From the NCBI RefSeq assembly GCF_022213955.1, contig NZ_JAKNTW010000008.1:124001-188000 (forward strand): a stretch of 64,000 nt of DNA. Reading direction: 5' to 3'. This stretch comes from Dolomitihabitans soli (GTDB taxonomy: Bacteria; Actinomycetota; Actinomycetes; Streptosporangiales; Streptosporangiaceae). The position numbers were made by a program, and so were the translations under genes. The stretch's first letter is position 1; each line of letters starts with the position of its first letter. Shown one piece after another: positions 1 to 8,521 of this stretch. The notes beneath the pieces are model-generated. The model searched no databases, was not told where the DNA came from, and was given only the letters and a program-made list of their open reading frames with translations.

Positions 1-163
1 CCCGCACGCGCCCGCGGCGGGGTGCAGGACGCCGGGGTGAGGTCCACGCCATCCTCGATGTCGACCCCGGCCTCGCGCAGCAACTCGTGAACGGTGACGC
101 CCCTGCCCTGGGCGGGTGGGGGCGGAGCGGGGTCAGGAAGGTCGGCGGGGCGGAGCGGGGCGG
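1..163 (-). other. Left edge, no resolved gene
   Basis: One minus-strand frame stays open from about position 155 to the window edge. It reads plausibly around 20-95, with VTVHELLREAGVDIEDGVD as its most protein-like stretch. No clear start codon with a ribosome binding site is visible and the frame is cut by the edge. It may be the beginning of a downstream gene or chance coding bias in GC-rich DNA. Confidence 0.15.
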
Positions 164-3100
164 TCAGGTCAGTGCACCGAAGCGCCAGATGCGGAGGGTC
201 TTTTCGGGGCCTGCGGAGATGAGCATCAGGCGGCCGTCGGCGTCGACGTGGGGCAGCAGCACGGTGGCCGAGCCTGGGTGCGCGTCATCGATCTTGCCTC
301 TGAGCTTGCCCGTCTCCAGGTCCCAGGCCCGGAGCATGCCGTCGGAGCCGCCCGCCACCAGGGTTTCCCGGCCCGCGACCTCGATCACGCCCAGTGCGTG
401 GATCGTGCCCTTCGGCCCGCCGATCGGTTTCCGCGCGGCTTTGCGCGTGCCGGCGTCCCATACCCGGATCGCCTTCTCCTGCCCGGCCGACGCCACGACC
501 AGCCGCCCGCCCAGGATGCCGGTCACCAGCGTCTCCACCGGCCGGGTGTGCGCGCGGTACGGCTTGCCGATCGCGCGCCGCCGTACGGGATCCCAGATCC
601 GGGCGGTCTCGTCCCTGCTGCCGGACGCCAGATACGTCTTGCCGTCGCGCTTGCCCGCCGCCAGCCAGGTGATGGCCGCCTTGTGCCCGCGCAGTGAACG
701 TCCGACGGCGCGCCGTCTCTTGAGATCGACGAAGCTGATCTTCTCGTTCGCCGTCGCCACCGCGACCCTGTTCCGGCCGACGACCGCCAGCGCCGAGACC
801 GCGCCGCCCCGCGCCTTGTACGGCTTGCCGATCGCCTTCCGGGTCTTCAGATCCCAGATTCGTACGGTGCCGTCCCTGCCCCCGGTCACCGCGACCTTCT
901 TCTTCCCGAGCGTGGTGGTCCCGACCGCCTCAACGGCCCCCTTGTGCCCCTTGAACGGCCTGCCGACCGCCTTCCCGGTCGCCAGGTCCCACAGTCGTAC
1001 CCTTCCGCCCCTGTCCCCTGAAACCACGATGTGCCGCTTCCCGACCTTGGCCACCGCCAGGGCCCGGACCTCGGCCCCGGCTCCCACCGAGCGGACCCGG
1101 TAGCCGTAGCCCAGCCAGCCGTTCTCTCCGGCGACCGGAGCCTTCGTCTCCGAGGTCGCCACGCCGTTCTCCCCGGACGCGGCGCGATCCTTCTCCGTGC
1201 CGGGGTCCGCGTTCCCGGTCCCGTGGGTGACCCGAGGCCCGGCCTCCGGCCCTCCGGTCGTCGTCCCTTCGTCGACTCCGGCCTGGGTGACGATGCCCAC
1301 CGTGGCGACCGGACGCGCGCCGTCGCCGTCCGCTCCCCCGAACACCAGCCAGGCCGGGGCCGCCACCGCCGCCGCCAGCCCGATCCCCACCAGAACCCGC
1401 CGCCCGGCCTTCCCTCGCCGAACGGTGCCGACCGGCCGGATGGTCCCTCCGACGAGCGACTCCTCCTCTTCCGCCGGACCTCGCACCTCCGGCGTGGCCG
1501 TACGACCCCCTTGAGCGCCCGCGGCGATCAGTCCCGAGCCCGCCGCCCGCACCTTGGCCCTACCGGCGGAACCTCCGGCAGTCCTGGGAGCCCTGGCGAC
1601 CGGGGCCGCATCCGCCGAAGTCCGGGCGGTCGCACGCGCCTCCCCAGACCTGGCGGTCGCACGCGCGTCTCCAGCCCTGGCCGCCGCAGTACCTCCAGGC
1701 CCGGCGGTCGCATCGGCCTTCTCGGGCCCAGCGGTCGCATCGGCCTTCCCAGGCCCAGCGGTCGCATCGGCGTCCTTAGGCCGCCCATCCGCCTGGGTCT
1801 CTTCAGCCCTGATGGTCCTATCGGCATCCCCAGACCCGACGGTCACAGGGGTGTCTCCAGGCCCGGCGGTCACAGGCCCGGCGGTCACAGTGCCTCCGGT
1901 CCTGGCCCTCATTCCCGCAGCCGCAGCCTCGGCCGTCGTGAGCGTCCCCGCGGCGCCGACTGTCGTACGCGCGTCCGCCGGCCCGCCGTCGGTGAGAGCC
2001 GCCTCCTTGGACGCCGTCCCAACCGAATCCCTGCCGACCGAACCCCTGTCGGTCGAATCCCTGTCGACTGAGGCCGCGGCGGTCACGGCCGGGTCGGTGG
2101 CGGAAGGCGAGCCGTCCTGCGAGGCCGCCACACCGTCGATCTCCTGGTCATCATCGATCGCTCGGTCCGCAGCGGGCACCGGCACGTCCGAGGGCCCTGG
2201 CAGCACCGGACCGTCCGAGGACGACCGCCCCAAGGACACCGCGTCACCCAAAGACTCCGCACCCGAACGCACCGCGTCCCTTGGAGATACTGACGCATCC
2301 GAAGACCCCGACACGTCCGAGGACACCGCGTCACCCGGGGGCACCGGCACGCCCGAACGCACCACGTCGCTCGGAGACACCGGCGCATCCAAGGGCACCG
2401 ACCCATCCGAAGGCACCGCGCCACTCGAAGACACCGACACATCCAAGGACACCGCGTCGCTCGAAGACACCGACGCATCCAAAGGCGCCGACCCATCGGA
2501 AGGCACCGGCCCATCCGAAGCCACCGCGCCACCCGAAGCCACCGCGCCACTCGAAGGCACCGACACATCCAAGGACACCGCGCCACCCGAAGGCACCGGC
2601 GTATCTGAGGGTGCCGCGTCGTGTGACGTCACCTCGTCGTCGGCCGGGTCGTGCGACGGCGTCGAGTCGACGGGGATCGCCGAATCCTGCGACGACGCCG
2701 ACCCTTCACCGGCCGAATCGCCCGCCGACTTCGAGCCCTCCGAAGCAACCGCAGACTCCTGGCCTGCTGCTTCACTCCCGCGAACCGCTCCGCCATCCTC
2801 CAGCGAGCCCACCTCGGCCGACGCCGCGGCGACAGGCGGCACCGAACGGGCTTCGCCCCGAGGGCTGTCGGGGGAGGAGGAGGAAGACGCGTCGTCGGGA
2901 CGTGGGCCGGCCGGGGGATCGTCGGCGAGGACGACCAGCGACGCCCGCCGGGCCTCGGCGACGGCCGGATCGACCTTCTTCCGCGGCCGCCGCGAGGGAA
3001 GCAGCGAGAGGATCTCCGGGAACCCGGGACGATCCTCGGGCGACTTGGCCAGGCACCGCTCAAGCAACCGCCGCAACCCCGCCGGAACATCCGATAAATC

Positions 3101-3808
3101 CGGCATATCCGCATAAACGCGGCTCAATACCGCCGGCACCGAATCGTCGAACGGATCCCGCCCGGAGGACCCCGCCGAGAACGGCACCCGGCCGGTCGCC
3201 GCGAACGCCATGGTCGCGGCCCAGCTGAAGACGTCGGTCGCGGCATCGACCCGGTCCCCGGCGATCTGCTCCGGCGACATGTACTCGGGAGTCCCGATCG
3301 TCGCGCTGAACACCGTCGCGGAGGCCTCCAGCGCCCCGGCGATCCCGGCGTCGAGCAGCCACGGCCCGTCGACGCCGAGCACGATGTTGCCCGGCTTGAG
3401 GTCGCGGTGGATCACCCCGTCGGCGTGCAGGGACGCGAGGGCGCGGGCCGTACCTCGGACCAGCGAGGCCAGCCGCCTCCCCGACAGGTTGGTGGACAGC
3501 GGGAAACCGTCCGCGAACGTGCTGACCACGTACGGCCTGCCGTCGTGGGCTCCGGCGTCGAGCACGTTGGCGATGCGCGGATGCTCGGCTCCGCGCAGCG
3601 CGTCGAGGGCGGCGAGGAAGCGCTCGGGGCCTTCGTCGGCGAGGCGGAACCGCGGGTGGAGCAGCTTGACCGCCACGGCGGAGCCGTCCGGGGCCTCGGC
3701 CGCGTAGATGACACCCTGGCGTCCCGCTCCGAGACGCCGGGAGACGTGATAGCCACCGAGCGCATCGGGGTCCCGCGTCCCGGTGGATGGGGCGAGCGGC
3801 ATGCGCAC
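164..3808 (-). CDS. Membrane-anchored Ser/Thr protein kinase with C-terminal WD40 propeller
   Basis: 1214 residues. The Hanks-type kinase domain spans about 19-275: glycine loop at 26-32, Lys48 in VAVK, catalytic HRDLKPGN at 134-141 and a TPEYMSPE activation segment at 173-180. The metal-binding DFG motif reads DAG (153-155), so Phe is replaced by Ala. A Ser/Ala/Asp/Pro-rich linker of roughly 500 residues follows. One hydrophobic segment lies near 804-825, and the C-terminal 300 residues hold seven WD-type blades ending in RLWDL, RIWDL, SFVDL, RIWDP, RVWDA, RAWDL and RIWRF. The inferred topology is a cytoplasmic kinase with an external propeller that could sense a ligand, as PknD does with an NHL propeller. 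It is transcribed alone; 205 bp separate its start from the next gene. Kinase activity is likely but the DAG change leaves some doubt. Confidence 0.9.
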   Translation of the reverse strand: MRMPLAPSTGTRDPDALGGYHVSRRLGAGRQGVIYAAEAPDGSAVAVKLLHPRFRLADEGPERFLAALDALRGAEHPRIANVLDAGAHDGRPYVVSTFADGFPLSTNLSGRRLASLVRGTARALASLHADGVIHRDLKPGNIVLGVDGPWLLDAGIAGALEASATVFSATIGTPEYMSPEQIAGDRVDAATDVFSWAATMAFAATGRVPFSAGSSGRDPFDDSVPAVLSRVYADMPDLSDVPAGLRRLLERCLAKSPEDRPGFPEILSLLPSRRPRKKVDPAVAEARRASLVVLADDPPAGPRPDDASSSSSPDSPRGEARSVPPVAAASAEVGSLEDGGAVRGSEAAGQESAVASEGSKSAGDSAGEGSASSQDSAIPVDSTPSHDPADDEVTSHDAAPSDTPVPSGGAVSLDVSVPSSGAVASGGAVASDGPVPSDGSAPLDASVSSSDAVSLDVSVSSSGAVPSDGSVPLDAPVSPSDVVRSGVPVPPGDAVSSDVSGSSDASVSPRDAVRSGAESLGDAVSLGRSSSDGPVLPGPSDVPVPAADRAIDDDQEIDGVAASQDGSPSATDPAVTAAASVDRDSTDRGSVGRDSVGTASKEAALTDGGPADARTTVGAAGTLTTAEAAAAGMRARTGGTVTAGPVTAGPGDTPVTVGSGDADRTIRAEETQADGRPKDADATAGPGKADATAGPEKADATAGPGGTAAARAGDARATARSGEARATARTSADAAPVARAPRTAGGSAGRAKVRAAGSGLIAAGAQGGRTATPEVRGPAEEEESLVGGTIRPVGTVRRGKAGRRVLVGIGLAAAVAAPAWLVFGGADGDGARPVATVGIVTQAGVDEGTTTGGPEAGPRVTHGTGNADPGTEKDRAASGENGVATSETKAPVAGENGWLGYGYRVRSVGAGAEVRALAVAKVGKRHIVVSGDRGGRVRLWDLATGKAVGRPFKGHKGAVEAVGTTTLGKKKVAVTGGRDGTVRIWDLKTRKAIGKPYKARGGAVSALAVVGRNRVAVATANEKISFVDLKRRRAVGRSLRGHKAAITWLAAGKRDGKTYLASGSRDETARIWDPVRRRAIGKPYRAHTRPVETLVTGILGGRLVVASAGQEKAIRVWDAGTRKAARKPIGGPKGTIHALGVIEVAGRETLVAGGSDGMLRAWDLETGKLRGKIDDAHPGSATVLLPHVDADGRLMLISAGPEKTLRIWRFGALT
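1500..2940. repeat. Low-complexity, partly repetitive coding segment of the kinase linker
   Basis: This stretch encodes the Ser/Ala/Asp/Pro/Val-rich and Ala/Thr/Gly/Asp-rich linker of the kinase. Between about 2280 and 2620 short imperfect units rich in gacgcatccgaa-like and gacaccgcgcc-like words recur every 30 to 60 bases. Another imperfect set (ggcggtcgcatcggc-like) lies near 1620-1780. The pattern suggests expansion by slippage or unequal exchange. Confidence 0.7.
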
Positions 3809-4013
3809 CTCCTCCGGCAGGGCCGGGATCGCGAGTATTCACGGTAAAGCGGAGACCCGACGTACTTGTGGTGGGTCCACACAATACGCCGGTCAGGATC
3901 CCACGAAGGTCGTCTCCGGGCTCTCGATTCTGACGGATCGATCACGATCTGAAGTGATCGTTACGGGGTGCTCATCGATCATGACAGCGGCGACAGATCC
4001 CGGCCGGAAAGGG

Positions 4014-4628
4014 TCAGGCCAGGTCGTGACGTACCGCGTAGAGCGCGGCCTGGGTCCGGTCCTGGACACCGAGTTTCATCAGGACGTTGGACACGTGCGT
4101 CTTGACCGTCTTCTCCGCCACCGACAGATCCCTGGCGATCTCCCGGTTGGACCGCCCGGCGGCGATCAGCTTCAGCACCTCGCGCTCCCGGTCGGTCAGC
4201 GGCCCCGCGACGGGCAGCGGGACGGCCAGCATCGCCTCCGCGGCCTCCGGCGCGAGCAGCACCTGCCCGTCCGCCACGGCCCTGATCGCCGCGACCAGCG
4301 CACCGGGATCGATGTCCTTGTAGAGGAACCCCACCGCGCCGGCCCGCATCGCGGGAGCCACATCCCCCCGGTCGCTCACGGACGTCAGGACCAGCACCCG
4401 TACGGCGAGCCCGCGCGCGGCCAGCCTGGCCAGCGTGGCCCGCCCGTCCAGAACCGGCATCTTCAGGTCGAGCAGCAACAGGTCGGGCGCGAGCGAGGCC
4501 ACCAGTTCGACCGCCTCGGCCCCGTCCGCCGCCTCGCCGACCACGGTGACGTCGTCCTGGAGGTCGAGGAACGTGCGCAGGCCCTGCCGTACGACGGGGT
4601 GGTCGTCGGCGATCACGACACTGATCAT
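4014..4628 (-). CDS. NarL/LuxR-family response regulator
   Basis: 204 residues. The receiver domain shows the acidic pair in IADDH (7-9), the phosphoacceptor Asp54 in LLLDLKMP and the conserved Lys104. The C-terminal LuxR-type helix-turn-helix spans about 143-200, starting LTDREREVLKLIAAGRSNREI. The ATG overlaps the stop of the sensor kinase gene by four bases, so the pair is translationally coupled and the histidine kinase encoded just upstream is its cognate partner. The regulated genes cannot be read from the sequence. Confidence 0.95.
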   Translation of the reverse strand: MISVVIADDHPVVRQGLRTFLDLQDDVTVVGEAADGAEAVELVASLAPDLLLLDLKMPVLDGRATLARLAARGLAVRVLVLTSVSDRGDVAPAMRAGAVGFLYKDIDPGALVAAIRAVADGQVLLAPEAAEAMLAVPLPVAGPLTDREREVLKLIAAGRSNREIARDLSVAEKTVKTHVSNVLMKLGVQDRTQAALYAVRHDLA

Positions 4629-5779
4629 GGGCGCACCACCAGACGCACGGTGGTCCCCTCGCCGGGACGTGAGGACACCTGGATGACGCCGCCGACGGAT
4701 CCGGCCCGGTCCTCCATCGAGGGAAGGCCGAGCCCCCGGCCGGAGACGGCGGCCGGGTCGAAGCCGCTGCCGTCGTCGGTCACTTCGAGCACCAGCCCAC
4801 TCTCCTCCATCGCCAGTCTCACCTGGACGGCAGGGCCGCCGGAGTGGCGCAGCGCGTTGTGCAGCGCCTCCTGAGCGACGCGGAGGACCGCCACCTCGAC
4901 CTCGGGCTCCAACTCCTCGGGGGCCGAACCGGTGAAGCCGACCTTGGCGGGATGCAGACGGTCGAGCAGGTCCACGTGCTTGCGGAGGGTCTCGGCCAGG
5001 CCGTGCCGGTCGAGCTCGGCGGGGCGCAGCTCCACGATCACGGCCCGCAGCTCGGACAGCGCCTCCCCGGCGAGCCGCTGCACGCGGTCGAGTTCGACGG
5101 CGGCCCTGGCGGGGTCGGGGCCGAGGAGCGCGGCGGCGGCCTGCGCGGTGAGGCGAAGCGAGAACAGCTTCTGGGTGACCGCGTCGTGCAGGTCGCGGGC
5201 GACCCGGGTGCGCTCCTCGATCATGGCCAGCTCACGCCCGCGCTCGTACAGCCTGGCGTTGGTGAGGGCGATCGCCGCGTGCGCCGCGAACAGCGTGAGG
5301 AGTTCCTCGTCGGCCGGGGTGAAACCGCCGGGCGTGCGCTTGTTCGACAGGAAGATGATGCCGAGCACCTGCTCGCCGTCGCGGATCGGCACCCCGATGA
5401 AGTCCTTGAGCACGGGATGGGCCCGGGGCCAGTACTCGAACCTGGGGTCCCTGCGGATGTCGGGCAGTCGTACCGCGCTGCCATCCCTGAGCAGCGCGCC
5501 GAGCATGCCGTGCTGGCGGGGGGTCGGCCCGATGGCGTCCCACTCCTCGTCGGTGATGCCCTCCGCGACGAACTCGGCGAAGGCCCCCTCGTCGTCCGGC
5601 ACCCCGAGCGCCGCGTAGCGCGCGTCGAGCAGTTGCTGCGCCGAACGTACGATGACCTGCAGCACCTCGCGCACCGACAGATGCCTGGTGACCGCGAGCA
5701 CGGCCGAGCTGACCGCGTGCAGGACCTTCTCCTGCTCGGTCGCCGCGCCGGAAACAGGCTCGAACGTCACAAACCTCAC
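4625..5779 (-). CDS. GAF-domain sensor histidine kinase
   Basis: 384 residues with no membrane segment, so a cytoplasmic sensor. A GAF domain covers about 25-180. It is followed by a HisKA_3 dimerisation helix with the phosphorylated His198 in RVARDLHDAV and a HATPase_c domain with N308 (HNALRHSG), DDGSGFDP at 335-342 and GRGLGL at 347-352. The arrangement resembles the C-terminal half of DevS/DosT kinases, but there is only one GAF domain and haem binding cannot be inferred. The start is GTG with AGGA about seven bases upstream. It forms an operon with the response regulator gene. The short intergenic region (5780-5862) is shared with the divergent SDR gene. Confidence 0.93.
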   Translation of the reverse strand: MRFVTFEPVSGAATEQEKVLHAVSSAVLAVTRHLSVREVLQVIVRSAQQLLDARYAALGVPDDEGAFAEFVAEGITDEEWDAIGPTPRQHGMLGALLRDGSAVRLPDIRRDPRFEYWPRAHPVLKDFIGVPIRDGEQVLGIIFLSNKRTPGGFTPADEELLTLFAAHAAIALTNARLYERGRELAMIEERTRVARDLHDAVTQKLFSLRLTAQAAAALLGPDPARAAVELDRVQRLAGEALSELRAVIVELRPAELDRHGLAETLRKHVDLLDRLHPAKVGFTGSAPEELEPEVEVAVLRVAQEALHNALRHSGGPAVQVRLAMEESGLVLEVTDDGSGFDPAAVSGRGLGLPSMEDRAGSVGGVIQVSSRPGEGTTVRLVVRP

Positions 5780-5862
5780 CTTAGGTCCTAGGCCGTTTTA
5801 CCCACACGCCCCCGGCCCGTGGCCCGATGTACGGCTGCCGCCGCGTTCGTAGCGTCGGTGCC

Positions 5863-6516
5863 ATGACTAGCACCGCACTCATCACCGGCGCCTCCCGCGG
5901 ACTCGGCCTGGCCCTGGCCCGTGCCCTGGCGGGGCGGGGCTGGAATCTCGTCCTCACCGCACGCGGCGCCGACGACCTGAACCGGGTGGGCCACGAGCTC
6001 GGCGCGACCGTGCTGCCGGGCGACGTGACCGACCCGGCGCACCGCGACCGCCTCATCCGGGCCGTACCGGAACTCGACCTGCTGGTGAACAATGCCAGCG
6101 GGCTCGGCGCGACCCCGCTGCCACCGCTCGCCGACTATCCGCTGGCGGAGCTGGCCGGGCTCTTCGAAGCCAACGTGCTCGCCCCCCTCGCGCTCGTCCA
6201 GGGGGCGCTCCCCGCGCTGCGCGCCCGGAAGGGGGCCATCGTCAACATCACCTCCGACGCGGCGGTCGAGCCGTACGAGGGGTGGGGCGGTTACGGCGCG
6301 ACCAAGGCGGCCCTCGATCAGCTCTCCAACGTGCTGGCCATCGAAGAGCCCGAGGTCGCGGTCTGGTGGCTGGATCCGGGCGAGATGAACACCCGGATGC
6401 TGGCCGGAGCCATCGGCGCGGCGGAGGCGGGCGGCGCGCCTCATCCCGAGACCGTCGTGCCGACCATTCTGCGGCTGCTCGACAACCGTCCCGTGAGTGG
6501 AAGGCTGGTCCACTGA
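5863..6516 (+). CDS. Short-chain dehydrogenase/reductase
   Basis: 217 residues. It has the classical Rossmann nucleotide-binding motif TGASRGLG at 8-15, a variant NNAS motif, the catalytic Ser in NITSDAA and the YGATK catalytic Tyr-Lys pair. It probably uses NAD(P)H on an unknown carbonyl or alcohol substrate. I chose the ATG at 5863 because the dinucleotide-binding strand begins immediately after it. The stop overlaps the ATG of the QueA-like gene (TGATG), so the two are co-translated. The pairing of an SDR with this QueA-like protein is the main clue to function, but the pathway is unknown. Confidence 0.9.
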   Translation: MTSTALITGASRGLGLALARALAGRGWNLVLTARGADDLNRVGHELGATVLPGDVTDPAHRDRLIRAVPELDLLVNNASGLGATPLPPLADYPLAELAGLFEANVLAPLALVQGALPALRARKGAIVNITSDAAVEPYEGWGGYGATKAALDQLSNVLAIEEPEVAVWWLDPGEMNTRMLAGAIGAAEAGGAPHPETVVPTILRLLDNRPVSGRLVH

Positions 6517-7523
6517 TGAGCCTCGACTTCGCCCTCCCCCCGGTGCACGAGGCGCACGAACCGCCGGAGGCACGCGGCCTGGCACGCGACGCCGTACGGC
6601 TGATGGTCTCGCGGGCCGGGTCCGGTGAGATCGTCCACGGCCGGTTCACCGACCTTCCCGGTCTGCTCGACCCCGGCGATCTGGTGGTGGTGAACAACTC
6701 GGCGACCCTGCCCGCCGCGGTCCTGCTCGACCGGCTCGCCGTGCACTTCTCCACCGAGCACGAGGACGGCGACTGGGTGGTCGAGCTGCGCCGCCGTACC
6801 CTCTCGGGGACCGTGCCGTACGACGGAGGGGCGGCCGGTGAGTGGCTTCCGTTACCGGGAGGCGCGACGCTGCGGCTGGACGAGCGGGAGACGCCCCGGC
6901 TGTGGCGGGCCCGGCTCGACCGGGAGGTCGTGCCGTACCTCCGGCGGTACGGCGTGCCGATCCGCTACTCCTACGTCGATCGGGACTGGCCGCTCGACGA
7001 CTACCAGACGGTGTTCTCCACGGTTCCGGGCAGCGCCGAGATGCCGAGCGCGGGCCGCCCGTTCAGCACCGAACTGGTCACCGCGCTGGTGGCCCGTGGC
7101 GTGGGCATCGCGCCGATCACCCTGCACACGGGCGTGGCCTCACCGGAGAAGGACGAGCCGCCGCACCGCGAGCGTTACTCCGTCCCCGCGGCCACCGCGC
7201 GGCAGGTCAACCTGGCCAGGGCCGGCGGCGGGCGGGTCGTGGCGGTGGGCACCACGGTGGTGCGCGCCCTGGAGACGGCCGCCGTCGGGACCGGCCGGGT
7301 CGCGCCGGGGAGTGGCTGGACCTCCCACGTGGTCACCCCGGCGGGCGGGGTCCGGGCGGTGACGGGGCTGGTCACCGGCTTCCACGAGCCGCTCTCCAGC
7401 CACCTGATGATGCTGACCGCGATCGGCGGCGACGACCTCGTCTCCCGCTCCTACGAAGAAGCCCTCCGCGCGGGGTACCTGTGGCACGAGTTCGGTGACA
7501 CCCACCTCATCCTCACCTCCTGA
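6516..7523 (+). CDS. S-adenosylmethionine:tRNA ribosyltransferase-isomerase-like protein (QueA family)
   Basis: 335 residues, close to the usual QueA length. It contains family-typical segments such as the LDPGDLVVVNNSATLPA region near the N-terminus, the VDRDWPLDDYQTVF region and a THVVTPAGG-like segment in the C-terminal part (SHVVTPAGG). QueA transfers the ribosyl moiety of SAM to 7-aminomethyl-deazaguanine in tRNA during queuosine synthesis. No other queuosine gene (tgt, queF, queC) is in this window, and many actinomycetes are thought to lack the pathway, so the real substrate is uncertain. It is coupled to the upstream SDR gene by a one-base stop/start overlap. Confidence 0.85.
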   Translation: MSLDFALPPVHEAHEPPEARGLARDAVRLMVSRAGSGEIVHGRFTDLPGLLDPGDLVVVNNSATLPAAVLLDRLAVHFSTEHEDGDWVVELRRRTLSGTVPYDGGAAGEWLPLPGGATLRLDERETPRLWRARLDREVVPYLRRYGVPIRYSYVDRDWPLDDYQTVFSTVPGSAEMPSAGRPFSTELVTALVARGVGIAPITLHTGVASPEKDEPPHRERYSVPAATARQVNLARAGGGRVVAVGTTVVRALETAAVGTGRVAPGSGWTSHVVTPAGGVRAVTGLVTGFHEPLSSHLMMLTAIGGDDLVSRSYEEALRAGYLWHEFGDTHLILTS

Positions 7524-7542
7524 GCGCGCCGTACGGCGCGCG

Positions 7543-7562
7543 CGCGAGCTGCACAGCTCGCG
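7543..7562. terminator. Hairpin between convergent genes
   Basis: A perfect 8-bp stem (CGCGAGCT/AGCTCGCG) with a GCAC loop lies exactly between the stop codons of the QueA-like gene and the convergent GNAT gene. A second 9-bp stem (7575-7598, CCCGCTCCT/AGGAGCGGG) lies just inside the GNAT 3' end. No U-tract follows, as is common in GC-rich actinobacteria. They probably act as a bidirectional terminator. Confidence 0.55.
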
Positions 7563-7563
7563 G

Positions 7564-8379
7564 TCACCGTGCAGCCCGCTCCTCACGCGAGGAGCGGGCG
7601 GGCGGGTCGAGGGCGGTTCGAGCGGGGGTGTTCAGGAACTTCCTGAGGTAACGGACGTCCACGTTCGCGAGGGGCAGCAGGACGAAGAAGTCGGCGCTGC
7701 CGAAGTCGGGATCGTGGGCGGGAGCGCCGCACACCCACGCGCCGAGCCGCAGGTAGCCGCGGAGCAGCGAGGGCATGGCGAACCTCTTCGGCCGCCCGAC
7801 CCCGCCGTCGTGCCAGGGACGGTGCGGCACGACACGGTGCTCCCGCGGCGCGAGGTGCCCGGCCAGCCGATCGTGGACCGCCGCCGCCCGCGCGCCCCCG
7901 TCGCGCAGCGGCACCGCGTAACAACCCGCCAGGTGGGTGTGCCCGCCCGTCACCATGTATCTGGCGATACCCGCCCACATCAGGCCCAGCACCGTGCCGC
8001 CCCGGTGGTCGGGATGGACACACGACCGCCCGGCCTCGACCAGCCCCTTCCTGATGGCGCGCAACGGGCCGAGATCGAACTCGGTCTCGCTGTAGAGCGT
8101 GTCCGAGCTACCCGGGGCGAGCAGCCGGTAGGTGCCCACGACCTCCCCCGTGGCGGCCTCCCTGACCAGGAGGTGATCGCAGTAGGCGTCGAACCGGTCG
8201 GCGTCCACTCCGGTCACCGGCGAGTCGAGCCGGGCGCCCAGTTCCCCGGCGAACACCCGGTAGCGCAGCCGCTGCCCTTCCTGCACGTCGGCGGCCGTAC
8301 GCGCCAGGCTCACCCGGTAGCGGCCCCGCTCGTCGGCGATGACCGCGCCGTCCAGGCGACGCTCGGGACTGATCGTCAT
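7564..8379 (-). CDS. GNAT-family N-acyltransferase (hemolysin/OlsB-like)
   Basis: 271 residues from an ATG preceded by GGGAGGGC eight bases upstream. It resembles the Acetyltransf_5 group (OlsB/putative hemolysin): the N-terminal LRYRVFAGELGA region, the DHLLVREAATGEVVGTYRLL strand and the GRSCVHPDHRGG acyl-CoA-binding segment. Members transfer acyl chains to ornithine or related amines in lipid synthesis, or acetylate unknown substrates; the exact acceptor here is not visible. It is divergent from serB with 142 bp between starts. Confidence 0.8.
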   Translation of the reverse strand: MTISPERRLDGAVIADERGRYRVSLARTAADVQEGQRLRYRVFAGELGARLDSPVTGVDADRFDAYCDHLLVREAATGEVVGTYRLLAPGSSDTLYSETEFDLGPLRAIRKGLVEAGRSCVHPDHRGGTVLGLMWAGIARYMVTGGHTHLAGCYAVPLRDGGARAAAVHDRLAGHLAPREHRVVPHRPWHDGGVGRPKRFAMPSLLRGYLRLGAWVCGAPAHDPDFGSADFFVLLPLANVDVRYLRKFLNTPARTALDPPARSSREERAAR

Positions 8380-8521
8380 CGGCGGCTGCCCTCCCGTTCG
8401 CGGAACTCCCCCCATGTACACATGGCGAGATGGACGCGACTGGGCCCGGAGAACGCCATCGAGCGTCCGTATGATGAACCGCGTTCACGCCGCTTCCACG
8501 GGCCAAGTACCGTGGGGAGGG

